Source: Alphaproteobacteria bacterium (GTDB taxonomy: Bacteria; Pseudomonadota; Alphaproteobacteria; Rhizobiales; GCA-2746425). From it: 64,000 nucleotides of DNA. The stretch lies in NCBI GenBank assembly GCA_024743215.1, contig JANSWZ010000006.1, forward strand, positions 1 through 64,000, in the 5' to 3' direction. The position numbers and the translations under genes were made by a program. This document shows, piece after piece, positions 28,952-37,620 of this stretch. How positions within the stretch are numbered: the stretch's first letter is position 1; every line of letters starts with the position of its first letter. A model generated the notes under the pieces. The model had not been told where the DNA came from and made no database searches. It saw only the letters and a program-made list of their open reading frames with translations.

Positions 28952-29872
28952 ATGGCTCTTTATGCACATACTGCCTTGAAGGACCGCGTGTCGGAAGCGC
29001 GTCAGGCCCGTTCGCGCGTAGCGGTCAAAAACCACGTTCACATTGTGGACAGGCTGATTGCCGAACGCGCAATCGGGCTGGCCTCCCATTGGTCTTGGCC
29101 GGTTATCCGTCCCATGCTTTACAAACTGCTGGGTTACAAACGTGCTGTCACCATGTCAGATATCGTGGCGGACATGTCGGGGCCAGATGCCATGTCATTC
29201 GTGTCGACCATGCTCAATCTGCAACTGGACATTTCCGGTCTCGACCGCATTCCAAGGGAAGGTCCCTTCCTTCTGGCGGCCAACCACCCGACCGGCATTG
29301 CCGACGGTGTTGCCGTATATGATTTGGTCAAAGCGGTCCGTCCCGACATTGCCATTTTCACCAATCGCGATGCCGTGCGTGTTGCCCGCCGGTTTGACGA
29401 AGTGCTGATCCCGGTTGAGTGGCGCGAGGAACATAAGAGCCGCGAAAAAACCAAGGAAACGCTGATCAGAACCGCTGAAGCCTTCGATGACGGCAAAGCT
29501 GTTGTGATCTTCCCTTCTGGCCGCATCGGTTATTGGGCCGATGAAAAACTGAATGAACGGACCTGGCAAGCGACACTTGTGACACTGGCCAAACGTTACA
29601 AAGTACCGATTGTGCCCGTCCATGTGCGCAGCCGCAATTCCGGCCTGTTCTACTTGTTCAGCCGCATCTCCAACGAATTGAGAGACATGACTGTCTTCTA
29701 CGAACTGCTCAATAAGTCAGGTACCGGGTTTGGTCTGAGCGTTGGCAAACCGATCTCTCATGAAAGTCTGATTGGTGATGCAAACGAGTTGACGGCAGAA
29801 CTGCAGACCCACACCGTGACGACACTGGCACAAGACAGGCACGCACTCTTCAAAAGCCGCGTGAACGCTTGA
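28952..29872 (+). CDS. PlsC-like lysophospholipid acyltransferase family protein
   Basis: Glycerolipid-type acyltransferase of 306 aa. The catalytic block is NHPTGIADGVAVYD, an H-x5-D variant found in the hemolysin-like and ornithine-lipid acyltransferase branch rather than the H-x4-D of classical PlsC, followed by FTNRDAVRVARRFDE and FPSGRIGYW, which replaces the usual EGTR block. It probably acylates a lysolipid or an aminolipid at the inner membrane; the acceptor cannot be read from the sequence. GGGGG lies five bases before the ATG. A decayed second copy of its 3' end is found at 30530-30631. Confidence 0.88.
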   Translation: MALYAHTALKDRVSEARQARSRVAVKNHVHIVDRLIAERAIGLASHWSWPVIRPMLYKLLGYKRAVTMSDIVADMSGPDAMSFVSTMLNLQLDISGLDRIPREGPFLLAANHPTGIADGVAVYDLVKAVRPDIAIFTNRDAVRVARRFDEVLIPVEWREEHKSREKTKETLIRTAEAFDDGKAVVIFPSGRIGYWADEKLNERTWQATLVTLAKRYKVPIVPVHVRSRNSGLFYLFSRISNELRDMTVFYELLNKSGTGFGLSVGKPISHESLIGDANELTAELQTHTVTTLAQDRHALFKSRVNA

Positions 29873-29876
29873 CTCC

Positions 29877-29890
29877 GGGGTTTGAACCCC
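29877..29890. repeat. Palindrome GGGGTTTGAACCCC after the acyltransferase gene
   Basis: Perfect 14-bp palindrome four bases past the acyltransferase stop. Its 12-bp core recurs at 31928-31939, after the sulfotransferase gene, so the pair flanks the kinase-sulfotransferase segment. It resembles a tRNA T-arm superficially, but no tRNA surrounds it. Confidence 0.7.
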
Positions 29891-29954
29891 TGTTGTAAAA
29901 AATTGGACAATAACGCCGGATTTGCAGGATCAAATCAGTTGGAGCAATAAACCG

Positions 29955-30551
29955 ATGGCTGCCAAACTGCGGAACCTGTGTTTGTTGGGAACATCGCATG
30001 TTGGCAAATCGACTTGTGCACGCGCATTGGGCTCTACAGCCGGAATGGCCGTGATATCCACTGACAAGTTAGGGCGTCATCCGGGCCGGCCATGGACTGA
30101 TGTGCCGAAGGAAGTCGAAGAGTTTTATCAACACCTCAGCGACGATACCATTCACTGGTTTTTGCGCGTCCACCACGAGAATATGCGCCCCGTTATTCAG
30201 AATTGCGTAGCAGACATGCGCCAGGCAAACAGCGCCTTTGTACTGGAAGGGTCTGCATTGAGGCCCGAATATCTGTCATTCTGGGACATCAGCGATGCAC
30301 TATCAATTTGTCTTTATGCAGATAACGAATTTCTAAGACGGAGAATCGAAGCTGAAAGCGACCATGCCGCACAAGGTAAACCAATGAAAATCGCCATCGA
30401 CAGGTTCATTGAACGCTCTCTTCGCGAAAACGATGCGCTCGTCGAGGCCGCGAACAGACATGGTGTGCCCCTGTTCGATGTTACCCACGTAACGAGCGCG
30501 AAAAGCCTCATCGAAAAATTGAGCGCCCAATTGAAATCGCGACCGAGTTGA
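29955..30551 (+). CDS. Small P-loop kinase-like protein, function unknown
   Basis: Protein of 198 aa with an N-terminal Walker A (LCLLGTSHVGKSTCARALG) and the layout of small nucleoside/phosphometabolite kinases: a DKLGRHPGRPW segment after strand 2, a lid region rich in Arg (EFLRRRIEAE), and a C-terminal SLRENDALVEAANRHGVPLF typical of kinase-like P-loop proteins. The substrate cannot be assigned. The ATG at 29955 is preferred over a TTG at 29922; GGAG lies 11 bases before it. The final codons (AQLKSRPS and stop) overlap, in another frame, a decayed copy of the acyltransferase C-terminus. The sulfotransferase-like gene follows after 250 bp. Confidence 0.8.
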   Translation: MAAKLRNLCLLGTSHVGKSTCARALGSTAGMAVISTDKLGRHPGRPWTDVPKEVEEFYQHLSDDTIHWFLRVHHENMRPVIQNCVADMRQANSAFVLEGSALRPEYLSFWDISDALSICLYADNEFLRRRIEAESDHAAQGKPMKIAIDRFIERSLRENDALVEAANRHGVPLFDVTHVTSAKSLIEKLSAQLKSRPS

Positions 30552-30631
30552 CGCCAGAAAAGCAGACCCAGACTGTGGCCACTCCGGCACAGGAAAGGAA
30601 CACCCCGTTCAAAGGCAACGTGGAAACCTGA
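30530..30631 (+). pseudogene. Remnant of a second acyltransferase 3' end, overprinted by the kinase C-terminus
   Basis: Starting at 30530 a reading frame encodes IEIATELTPEKQTQTVAT and onwards to a TGA at 30629-30631. It aligns without gaps to the last ~33 codons of the acyltransferase at 28952 (IGDANELTAELQTHTVTT and onwards), with the stop in the same place. Over the 93 bases from 29785 and 30544 I count 69 identities. The frame differs from the kinase frame, so the last kinase codons and its stop lie inside the remnant. No other part of a second acyltransferase copy is recognisable. Confidence 0.75.
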
Positions 30632-30801
30632 TTCCGAAGGTCGAATGATTTCATCCCCTTCAGTTCAAAGCCGCCGTAGCAAATCTCCCACGCTTGCGGG
30701 CAAGGCTCACTTGTTTAATATTGGGCCACGAAAGCACTGAGCTTACGGTCGTCGAGGCGCATGGCCGCTCTCGCCCCGCGGCACCCAATGGAGATTTCAC
30801 A

Positions 30802-31917
30802 TTGAAAGCCGACTTGTTTCTGATCAACGGGCAAAACAAAGACAACGCCTTTCAAGCGTCTGGCCTCGATGATTTCAAGCTAAGTCCAAAAGGGCAGATA
30901 GAGATCGACACGCTTGTTGCCTCGCCGGATTGGACCCTCTATTCGGTCGATCCTGCAAAGGGCATGGCAATGCTCATAGAAATGCCCGCAGGAACCGATT
31001 TATCCAATTCCGTCTTTGTGTACCAGGACCAGTTTGATCTGGGATTGCGCGCTGCAATCCTTGAACTCGATGCCTTCATTGAAGCCAGTCAGGCGATTGC
31101 GCCACCAAGTCATCTGTCGTTTTTGTTCTCAACGGGGCGCTGTGGTTCAACATTGGCCAGCCGCATCTTTGCAAAATTACCCGATGTCTGGAGCCTGTCA
31201 GAGCCCGATTATCTGACCAATATAGCCATGGCACGGCTGACAAATCCGCGCGCCGAGCTTGTGGCGTTGATCCGGGCAACCACGCTCTGGACATGTCGCG
31301 CACCCAAAGGCCAGGCACCAACAGCCATCATTCTAAAACCACGCAGCGAGGCGACCCTGATCGCCGAACTGTGTCAGGAAGCATTTCCGAACTCGCAGAA
31401 TGTATTCCTGTATCGAGACTTGCTCGGCTGGGCAAATTCCATAGGCAAGCTCTCACAGCGGGCCATGGACCCGGCGATTGTATATGCCGAAAGCGAGTTT
31501 TGGCGTGACTGGTGGGATCATGTCATGGCGGGTCAGCCACTAACGACATTGGAAGACTATTTCCCGCCAGATCACGGACCGATTCTGGCGTCAGAATTCT
31601 TCACTTTGGCATGGGACCTGCGCATAGAAGGCTATCTCAATGCACTGCGGCGGGGCATGAATTTTACCGCCATTCACTATGCAGACCTCAATAAAAACCG
31701 GGAGCACGAGGCGGCGCGGCTTCTCAGCGGCTGCGGATTGCCCACCGACTATCTGAATATGGCAATGGAAGCATTTGACGTGGACAGCCACAGAGGAAGC
31801 GTCAGCGGAAATGCAACACCCGCCATGCCGATGCCAAAGAACCAACAGGCGCGAGCCACAGCCTTGTTGGCCCGAATGGGAAAGCGCGACTATGTAGAAG
31901 CAAGACTGCCAGATTAG
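30802..31917 (+). CDS. Sulfotransferase-like P-loop protein
   Basis: Protein of about 371 aa. The central FLFSTGRCGSTLASRIFAKL (near residue 110) is the 5'-phosphosulfate-binding loop of PAPS-dependent sulfotransferases, and FLYRDLLGWANSIGKLSQR further on matches the 3'-phosphate-binding block (R-D-...-S). The N-terminal ~95 residues form an extra domain of unknown type. The start is uncertain: TTG at 30802 has GGAG eight bases before it and begins a plausible strand (KADLFLING); TTG at 30694 would add 36 residues. The acceptor is unknown. No PAPS synthesis genes are nearby. GC content appears lower than in the flanking TCA genes. Confidence 0.75.
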   Translation: MKADLFLINGQNKDNAFQASGLDDFKLSPKGQIEIDTLVASPDWTLYSVDPAKGMAMLIEMPAGTDLSNSVFVYQDQFDLGLRAAILELDAFIEASQAIAPPSHLSFLFSTGRCGSTLASRIFAKLPDVWSLSEPDYLTNIAMARLTNPRAELVALIRATTLWTCRAPKGQAPTAIILKPRSEATLIAELCQEAFPNSQNVFLYRDLLGWANSIGKLSQRAMDPAIVYAESEFWRDWWDHVMAGQPLTTLEDYFPPDHGPILASEFFTLAWDLRIEGYLNALRRGMNFTAIHYADLNKNREHEAARLLSGCGLPTDYLNMAMEAFDVDSHRGSVSGNATPAMPMPKNQQARATALLARMGKRDYVEARLPD

Positions 31918-31927
31918 GTTAAGATCA

Positions 31928-31939
31928 GGGTTTGAACCC
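31928..31939. repeat. Palindrome GGGTTTGAACCC after the sulfotransferase gene
   Basis: Perfect 12-bp palindrome identical to the core of the one at 29877-29890, here 10 bases past the sulfotransferase stop codon. The two could be duplicated 3'-end hairpins or boundary marks of an inserted segment. Confidence 0.65.
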
Positions 31940-32054
31940 AATTGGGCGATCGCATTATGACAGAACAACACTGAAAACTGTTCGGCCATGCCATATTGTG
32001 CCGATAACAATTGTTGCTGGCGCAAAACAACTGAACAGGAGACGTAACGCAGAC

Positions 32055-32795
32055 ATGTATGATCCAAAAGGAAACGGCAAAGACAAAACAGTACAATCAG
32101 TGCAGTTTGCCAAGGCAGAACCACCCGATCATTTGCGTGGGATCGTACATCGATTTTTGGAACTCAAGACTAATGGCACGCTGTCGGATGATTATAGATT
32201 CCATGCATTGCCGGATGCATGCGCCTACATCGTCTTTGACCAATTGAACCCAAAAATCACAGGGGTTTCCAAATTGCGCGCTGCGTCTGAAGAGCTCAAT
32301 TTGGGCAAGGCATTTCACTATGTGAACATTCGTTTTTTGCCTGGTGTCTGGCAAGGTGACCGTGAAGAGGTTGCTTACGGCATGGTGGACACGACGTATT
32401 CGGGCGGCCTGCCTCTGAACGAAATCAATCGTCAGCTTTCCAAACGAACCTTTATCGATCAACAGCTGGTGTTGTCAGAATTCGTAGAAAGACTGATTGA
32501 GAGCAAGCAGGTCGTAGCGAACCCTGTCACAGAAAAGATATTTCAAAACCTCGACGGGATTCATACGGTTTCAGACATGGCGGCTGTTTCAGAACTGTCG
32601 ACACGCCAGCTTCAACGAACGCTCAAACGAACCACCGGGTTTGCTCCACATGACTTTCTCAAAGTGCTGCGCCTCCAACAAACTCTGAACGGCAATGATG
32701 CATCTTCTTACGCCGACCAGTCGCATTTCATACATTCGTTTCGCAAAGCCACTGGCTACACACCGGGTAAGTATTCTCGAAAGTTTGATGTCTGA
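32055..32795 (+). CDS. AraC-family transcriptional regulator
   Basis: Protein of 246 aa with an N-terminal effector or dimerisation domain (FHALPDACAYIVFDQLNPK) and a C-terminal double helix-turn-helix of AraC type (VSDMAAVSELSTRQLQRTLK, then FAPHDFLKVLRLQQTL, and the signature YADQSHFIHSFRKATGYTPG at about residues 218-237). The ATG at 32055, preceded by AGGAG, begins MYDPKGNGK; an upstream in-frame ATG at 31932 overlaps likely leader sequence. Likely targets are the VOC gene 69 bp downstream or the sulfotransferase gene upstream, but nothing in the sequence proves either. Confidence 0.9.
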   Translation: MYDPKGNGKDKTVQSVQFAKAEPPDHLRGIVHRFLELKTNGTLSDDYRFHALPDACAYIVFDQLNPKITGVSKLRAASEELNLGKAFHYVNIRFLPGVWQGDREEVAYGMVDTTYSGGLPLNEINRQLSKRTFIDQQLVLSEFVERLIESKQVVANPVTEKIFQNLDGIHTVSDMAAVSELSTRQLQRTLKRTTGFAPHDFLKVLRLQQTLNGNDASSYADQSHFIHSFRKATGYTPGKYSRKFDV

Positions 32796-32864
32796 TATCT
32801 ACAATACACACCAAATCCAACTTGCTATCTGATTGTCATAATCGAAAACAAACAGGAGTTGGAT

Positions 32865-33245
32865 ATGACAAAAATGAACGCAGTTGGATGGTTCGACATC
32901 TATGTAAGCGACCTGAATCGGGCAGTTTCCTTTTATGAAACTGTATTGGGGCACAAACTGGAAGAAATGACCGATCCAACAGGTCAATCACAAATGATGA
33001 GTTTTCCTGCTGACATGACTTCATACGGGGCAGCCGGCGCGTTGACAAAATCAGACCATGCGTCCCCCGGAGTAGGCGGCACTGTCGTGTATTTTTCTGC
33101 AGAAGACTGTGCGGTGGAAGAATCACGCGTTGCTGCGGCTGGCGGCAAAGTCATCAGACCAAAATTCTCAATCGGAGAGTTTGGCTGGGTCACACTGTGT
33201 CAGGATACCGAAGGCAACATGTTTGGTCTCAACTCCCTGAAATAG
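32865..33245 (+). CDS. VOC family (glyoxalase-fold) protein
   Basis: Protein of 126 aa with two beta-alpha-beta-beta-beta modules: GWFDIYVSDLNRAVSFYETV at the start and GGTVVYFSAEDCAVEESRVA in the second half, ending DTEGNMFGLNS. The histidine that opens the metal site in true glyoxalases is replaced (WFDI), as in the PhnB-like/CGA-type branch, so catalysis is doubtful. AGGAG stands six bases before the ATG. It follows the AraC gene and could be its target. Confidence 0.88.
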   Translation: MTKMNAVGWFDIYVSDLNRAVSFYETVLGHKLEEMTDPTGQSQMMSFPADMTSYGAAGALTKSDHASPGVGGTVVYFSAEDCAVEESRVAAAGGKVIRPKFSIGEFGWVTLCQDTEGNMFGLNSLK

Positions 33246-33273
33246 AATTCCAATAATTTGAGATGATTTTACA

Positions 33274-33392
33274 GCGCCAGGTCTGGCGCAGGTAGCAATT
33301 GCGCGGGCATGTCGAAAGACGGCCCGTGCTACGCCCGCAATCCCTTCAAGACCGGTTTGGAGCAGATGTGCATTTGCGAATGCAGCGGTCTT
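33274..33392 (+). ncRNA. Candidate structured RNA element (three hairpins)
   Basis: The gap between the VOC gene and the convergent membrane gene holds three successive hairpins. First, GCGCCA-GGTC-TGGCGC (33274-33289). Second, an ATTGC/GCAAT and CGGGC/GCCCG stem (33298-33341) capped by GTC-GAAA-GAC, a GNRA tetraloop. Third, AAGACCG/CGGTCTT (33348-33354 with 33386-33392) enclosing TGCATT-TGCG-AATGCA, a UNCG-type tetraloop. Both loop types appear only when read on the plus strand. It could be an elaborate 3' end of the VOC mRNA, an intergenic repeat, or an independent RNA. Confidence 0.4.
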
Positions 33393-34003
33393 TAAACAAT
33401 GTCCCAGAACACATAGCCAAACCAGGCGTAGAACAACACCCAGATGAACAGCGTCAACCGCATCAGGCCGACGCGGCGAAGCCGGGCATACAGAAAACTG
33501 CGCAACAGTCCTGACAGGGCCAACACCACAACAATTCTTGAAAAGCGGGCAATGGTTGCCGGTTCCAGAAACGCCAGCAATGGCGCAATGCCGGCTTCAA
33601 AGGCTGTTGCGGAAAAAATCTTGAACGGCACGCCGGTGAAGCCACCAAACAACAGCGCACCCATCGGCTCCGCGGCCATATCAGTGGACGCATAGCGCAA
33701 CAATTCCTCGGTGATACCGGGAACTGTCAGGATGAAGGACCGGACAAATTCCGGGTTCACCTGCGATAATTTATAAAGAACAATGCCGCCCAGCATTGTG
33801 CCAATCAAGGCAGCAAAGGCAGGGACCATGGCCTTCAGCACGCCGAAGCGCATAACAGCAAGGCTGATCAGCACATCCACCATGATGAAAAACCACAGGG
33901 CTTCCGCAAATCCCCAGATGAAGCCCACGAGTGACCACACCAGCAGCCAACTCCAGGTCAGGGCATTTCTGGGAGACATGGGACCGAGCAGCAGCCCAAC
34001 CAT
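33392..34003 (-). CDS. Multi-pass inner-membrane protein, possibly VTT/DedA-like
   Basis: Hydrophobic protein of 203 aa with five or more membrane segments (for example LLVWSLVGFIWGFAEALWFF and YAWFGYVFWDI). The segment GGFTGVPFKIFSATAFEAGI, with its FKI and small-residue pattern, recalls the re-entrant loop of VTT/DedA or YqaA-like proteins, but I am not sure of the family. It starts 15 bp after the sdhB stop on the same strand, so it is probably cotranscribed with the succinate dehydrogenase genes. Confidence 0.75.
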   Translation of the reverse strand: MVGLLLGPMSPRNALTWSWLLVWSLVGFIWGFAEALWFFIMVDVLISLAVMRFGVLKAMVPAFAALIGTMLGGIVLYKLSQVNPEFVRSFILTVPGITEELLRYASTDMAAEPMGALLFGGFTGVPFKIFSATAFEAGIAPLLAFLEPATIARFSRIVVVLALSGLLRSFLYARLRRVGLMRLTLFIWVLFYAWFGYVFWDIV

Positions 34004-34018
34004 GACAGGACCTACCCC

Positions 34019-34795
34019 TTAGACACGTCTTTCAACCATCATCTTCTTGATCTCAGCAATGGCCTTGGCCGGATTGAGACCCTTCGGACAGGCTTGCGCA
34101 CAATTCATGATGGTGTGACAGCGATACAGCCGGAACGGATCTTCCAGATCATCAAGCCGTTCACCTGTTGCCTCATCCCGGCTGTCAATCAGCCAGCGAT
34201 AGGATTGCAACAGAACTGCAGGACCAAGATAGCGGTCACCATTCCACCAATAGCTTGGGCAGGAAGTTGAGCAACAGGCGCACAAGATACACTCATACAG
34301 CCCGTCCAGCTTCTCACGGTCAGCCTCGCTCTGCTTCCATTCCCGTTCCGGGCTTGGTGTCGTCGTTTTGAGCCATGGCTCAATCGACCGATGTTGCGCA
34401 TAGAAATTCGTCAGATCCGGCACCAGATCCTTGACCACAGGCAAATGCGGCAGAGGATAGATTTTTACTTCCCCGTCAATTTCATCCATGCCCTTGGTAC
34501 AGGCCAGCGTATTGGTGCCATCAATATTCATGGCACAGGACCCGCAAATACCCTCGCGGCAAGACCGTCGGAAGGTGAGGGTGGGATCAATATTGCTCTT
34601 GATCCAGATCAGCGCATCCAGAACCATAGGACCGCAATCATCCATATCCACATGATAGGTATCGACCTGCGGATTGCCGTCCCCATCCGGATTCCAGCGA
34701 TAGACGCGAAACTCACGTAAATTGCTGCCAGATGGTTTTTCCCAGGCTTTACCCTGCTTCATCTGTGAGTTTTTAGGCAGTGTCAGTTGAACCAT
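34019..34795 (-). CDS. sdhB: Succinate dehydrogenase iron-sulfur subunit
   Basis: Carries electrons from the flavin to ubiquinone through three Fe-S clusters. It is 258 aa. The [2Fe-2S] ligands are in [15 protein letters not shown], the [4Fe-4S] set in [16 protein letters not shown], and the [3Fe-4S] set in [17 protein letters not shown]. It follows sdhA by 30 bp, giving the usual order sdhC-sdhD-sdhA-sdhB. Confidence 0.98.
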   Translation of the reverse strand: MVQLTLPKNSQMKQGKAWEKPSGSNLREFRVYRWNPDGDGNPQVDTYHVDMDDCGPMVLDALIWIKSNIDPTLTFRRSCREGICGSCAMNIDGTNTLACTKGMDEIDGEVKIYPLPHLPVVKDLVPDLTNFYAQHRSIEPWLKTTTPSPEREWKQSEADREKLDGLYECILCACCSTSCPSYWWNGDRYLGPAVLLQSYRWLIDSRDEATGERLDDLEDPFRLYRCHTIMNCAQACPKGLNPAKAIAEIKKMMVERRV

Positions 34796-34825
34796 GATTG
34801 AAAGGCTCTCTCAGCAAAAACGAAT

Positions 34826-36640
34826 TTAATAAACGCGGGCTTTGGGGGCAATCTTCTCCAACGGTATTTCGTTGGACAAGGGGTCAGCATGAACCGGACG
34901 GGAGTCCAGTTTCACTTTCCCTTCTTCAGACACCCACGACAATGAATGCTTGCGCCAGTTCTCATCATCCCGGTCCGGGCAGTCCTCACGCGCATGTGCA
35001 CCACGGCTTTCTGTCCGCGCTTCGGCGGAGTAAACCGTGGTGATGGCATTGGCCATCAGGTTTTCATACTCAATGGTTTCAACAAGATCCGTATTCCAGA
35101 TCATGGACCGGTCGGTCACCTGAATGTCGTCGCGCGCATCCCAGATTTCCGACACGCGCTTACAGCCATTCTTCAAGGTTTCCCCGGTCCGGAACACCGC
35201 AGCATCGTCCTGCATTGCTTTCTGCATTTTCAGGCGCAGATCAGCGGTGCGGGTACTGCCATTGGCATTGCGCAATTTATCAAACCGCTGCAGAGCCTTA
35301 TCGACGGATGCCTGATTGAGGTTCTCATTGCTGGATTTCGGATCAACAATTTCACCGGCGCGAATTGAGGCCGCGCGGCCAAACACAACCAGATCGATCA
35401 GAGAGTTCGATCCCAGACGATTGGCACCATGCACAGAGGCGCAGGCAGCTTCGCCAACGGCCATCAGTCCAGGCACCTTGGTATCAGGATTGCCGTCTTT
35501 GAGGGTCATCACTTCGCCCCAATAATTGGTCGGGATGCCACCCATATTATAATGCACGGTCGGCAGGACCGGAATCGGCTCCTTGGTCAGATCAACTCCG
35601 GCAAAAATCCGTGCTGATTCCGAAATACCCGGCAGACGCTCTGCCAGAGTTTCCGGCGGCAGATGATCCAGATGCAAATGGATGTGATCCTTGTCATTGC
35701 CCACGCCGCGCCCATCGCGAATTTCCATGGTCATGCACCGGGACACAACATCTCGCGAAGCCAGATCCTTATAGGTTGGCGCATAACGCTCCATAAAGCG
35801 CTCGCCTTCGGAGTTGGTCAGATAGCCCCCCTCACCGCGCGCGCCTTCGGTAATCAGGCAGCCCGCACCGTAAATTCCGGTTGGATGGAACTGAACAAAC
35901 TCCATATCCTGCAAAGGCAGGCCCGCACGAGTGACCATGGCATTGCCATCACCGGTGCAGGTATGTGCGGATGTGGCAGAGAAATAGGCCCGGCCATACC
36001 CGCCGGTTGCCAACACCACCATTTTGGATTTGAAGGCATGCATCGTGCCATCATCCAGCTTCCAGGCAAGAATACCCTGACAGGTGCCTTCTTCCGACAT
36101 GATCAGATCAATTGCCAGATATTCGATGAAGAACTCGGCATCATGTTTCAAAGACTGACCATACAGCGTGTGCAAGATGGCATGGCCGGTGCGGTCTGCT
36201 GCAGCGCAAGTACGCTGCACAGGCGGGCCTTCACCATATTCCGTCGTGTGGCCACCGAATGGTCGCTGGTAGATTTCGCCTTCCTTGGTCCGCGAGAAGG
36301 GCACACCGTAATGTTCCAGCTCATAAACGGCCTTGGGCGCCTCACGCACCATATATTCAATCGCATCATGATCGCCGAGCCAGTCTGACCCCTTGACCGT
36401 GTCATACATGTGCCACTGCCAGGAATCCGGTCCCATATTGCTGAGACTGGCCGCAATGCCGCCCTGCGCTGCAACTGTATGCGAACGCGTGGGAAATACT
36501 TTTGTTACACAGGCCGTACGCAGCCCTTGCTCCGCCATTCCCAATGTGGCGCGCAGACCAGATCCGCCAGCGCCAACAACAACGACATCGAATGTATGTT
36601 CGGTAACGTCATAGGCCTTACCATTTGCAGCAGTCACCAC
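34826..36640 (-). CDS. sdhA: Succinate dehydrogenase flavoprotein subunit
   Basis: Oxidises succinate to fumarate with covalently bound FAD. It is 604 aa. The FAD fold [20 protein letters not shown] and the flavinylation site [14 protein letters not shown] (histidine) are at the N-terminus, and active-site segments include [20 protein letters not shown]. The start is GTG at 36640 with GGAGG seven bases before it; this ribosome binding site overlaps the sdhD stop codon, so the two genes are coupled (3-bp gap). Confidence 0.98.
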   Translation of the reverse strand: MVTAANGKAYDVTEHTFDVVVVGAGGSGLRATLGMAEQGLRTACVTKVFPTRSHTVAAQGGIAASLSNMGPDSWQWHMYDTVKGSDWLGDHDAIEYMVREAPKAVYELEHYGVPFSRTKEGEIYQRPFGGHTTEYGEGPPVQRTCAAADRTGHAILHTLYGQSLKHDAEFFIEYLAIDLIMSEEGTCQGILAWKLDDGTMHAFKSKMVVLATGGYGRAYFSATSAHTCTGDGNAMVTRAGLPLQDMEFVQFHPTGIYGAGCLITEGARGEGGYLTNSEGERFMERYAPTYKDLASRDVVSRCMTMEIRDGRGVGNDKDHIHLHLDHLPPETLAERLPGISESARIFAGVDLTKEPIPVLPTVHYNMGGIPTNYWGEVMTLKDGNPDTKVPGLMAVGEAACASVHGANRLGSNSLIDLVVFGRAASIRAGEIVDPKSSNENLNQASVDKALQRFDKLRNANGSTRTADLRLKMQKAMQDDAAVFRTGETLKNGCKRVSEIWDARDDIQVTDRSMIWNTDLVETIEYENLMANAITTVYSAEARTESRGAHAREDCPDRDDENWRKHSLSWVSEEGKVKLDSRPVHADPLSNEIPLEKIAPKARVY

Positions 36641-36643
36641 GGA

Positions 36644-37024
36644 CTAACCTCCAAAGCTCAATTTCAGAATGGAAAACACCGACACCAGCGCAATCGCTGC
36701 CGTGAAAAATGTGTTCCCGAGTACGAGCACAATTTTCATGCCCTCTGAGTGAATATAGTCCTCAATCACAACCTGCATACCCAAACGCATATGCCAGGTG
36801 ACCGACAGAACCGCTGCGATCAGGAAAATTGCGCCAAGCGGCGAACCTGCCGCTGCAACAAATTCCGCGTGGGTCGCGCCAGACAACATGATGACAAGAA
36901 TCACAAAGCCGATAACCAGCGGCACATTGGCAACGGCTGTCAGTCTTTGTTGCCAGAAATGCGATGTGCCATCCTTGGCTGATCCAAGGTGGCGAATGGT
37001 TTTCAAAGGTGTACGCATTGACAT
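36644..37024 (-). CDS. sdhD: Succinate dehydrogenase membrane anchor subunit
   Basis: Small subunit of 126 aa with three membrane segments that helps bind heme b and ubiquinone. The motif HMRLGMQVVIEDYIHSEGMK near residues 81-100 is the family signature, its first His being a candidate heme ligand and the Asp-Tyr pair lining the quinone site. GGAG lies nine bases before the ATG at 37024. It follows sdhC by 12 bp. Confidence 0.95.
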   Translation of the reverse strand: MSMRTPLKTIRHLGSAKDGTSHFWQQRLTAVANVPLVIGFVILVIMLSGATHAEFVAAAGSPLGAIFLIAAVLSVTWHMRLGMQVVIEDYIHSEGMKIVLVLGNTFFTAAIALVSVFSILKLSFGG

Positions 37025-37036
37025 GCTGATTTGCTC

Positions 37037-37453
37037 CTATCGCACCATGTAGCCGATGATCCAGACAAGAACTGTCAGAATCACCGAACCTGCGAGTGTG
37101 GCCTTCGCCATTGTCTCACGTTCAACTTCACCGAAGCCGTGGCCCATGTCCCAGACAAAATGGCGCAGGCCACCCAGCATGTGATGCAGCAGGGCCCAGG
37201 TGAAGCCAAACAGGATCACCTGGCCAAACCAGGACCCGAAAAAGCCCTGAACCCAGGTAAAGTAATCGGGGCCGCTTGCGGCTGCAAACAACCACCAGGC
37301 CAGCAAAAACATACCAAAATACAGACCGACGCCGGTGATGCGGTGGACGATGGACATCATCATCGTGAACAGCGGTCGGTAAACCTGAAGATGTGGAGAA
37401 AGGGGTCGATCAGCGCCAATGCGCGGATGAGGGGTGGGTGTCGTTTCAGACAT
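37037..37453 (-). CDS. sdhC: Succinate dehydrogenase cytochrome b556 subunit
   Basis: Membrane subunit of 138 aa carrying a heme ligand and the other half of the quinone site. The signature RPLSPHLQVYRPLFTMMMSI with SIVHRITGVGLYFG is at the N-terminus, followed by three membrane helices; HHMLGGLRHFVWDMGHG contains the conserved His. The ATG at 37453 begins MSETTPTPH; ten upstream in-frame codons are not family-like. It is the first gene of the sdh operon, so its promoter lies in 37454-37620, where I see no clear consensus. Confidence 0.96.
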   Translation of the reverse strand: MSETTPTPHPRIGADRPLSPHLQVYRPLFTMMMSIVHRITGVGLYFGMFLLAWWLFAAASGPDYFTWVQGFFGSWFGQVILFGFTWALLHHMLGGLRHFVWDMGHGFGEVERETMAKATLAGSVILTVLVWIIGYMVR

Positions 37454-37620
37454 GAAGTGCGCCTTTATTTGCAGCAAAGCCAATCAGCAAGACAGGTTTT
37501 GGAATGAGCCCGCCAGAAAATTGGCCTGATATTGCCATCAAGTGACCTGTTCTTAGAAAACTTAAGCAGCCACGTCAAAGTAACCTTTTGACCCATGGGT
37601 ACTTTATAAGAAATGAAAGC

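Noticed and set aside
29877-29890. Possible tRNA T-arm (GGGGTTTGAACCCC)
   Set aside because: No anticodon or acceptor stem can be built around it, and the second copy at 31928 also lacks a tRNA context.
35663-36388. 241-codon open frame on the plus strand
   Set aside because: Antisense to sdhA with no motif or ribosome binding site; a by-product of codon bias in sdhA.
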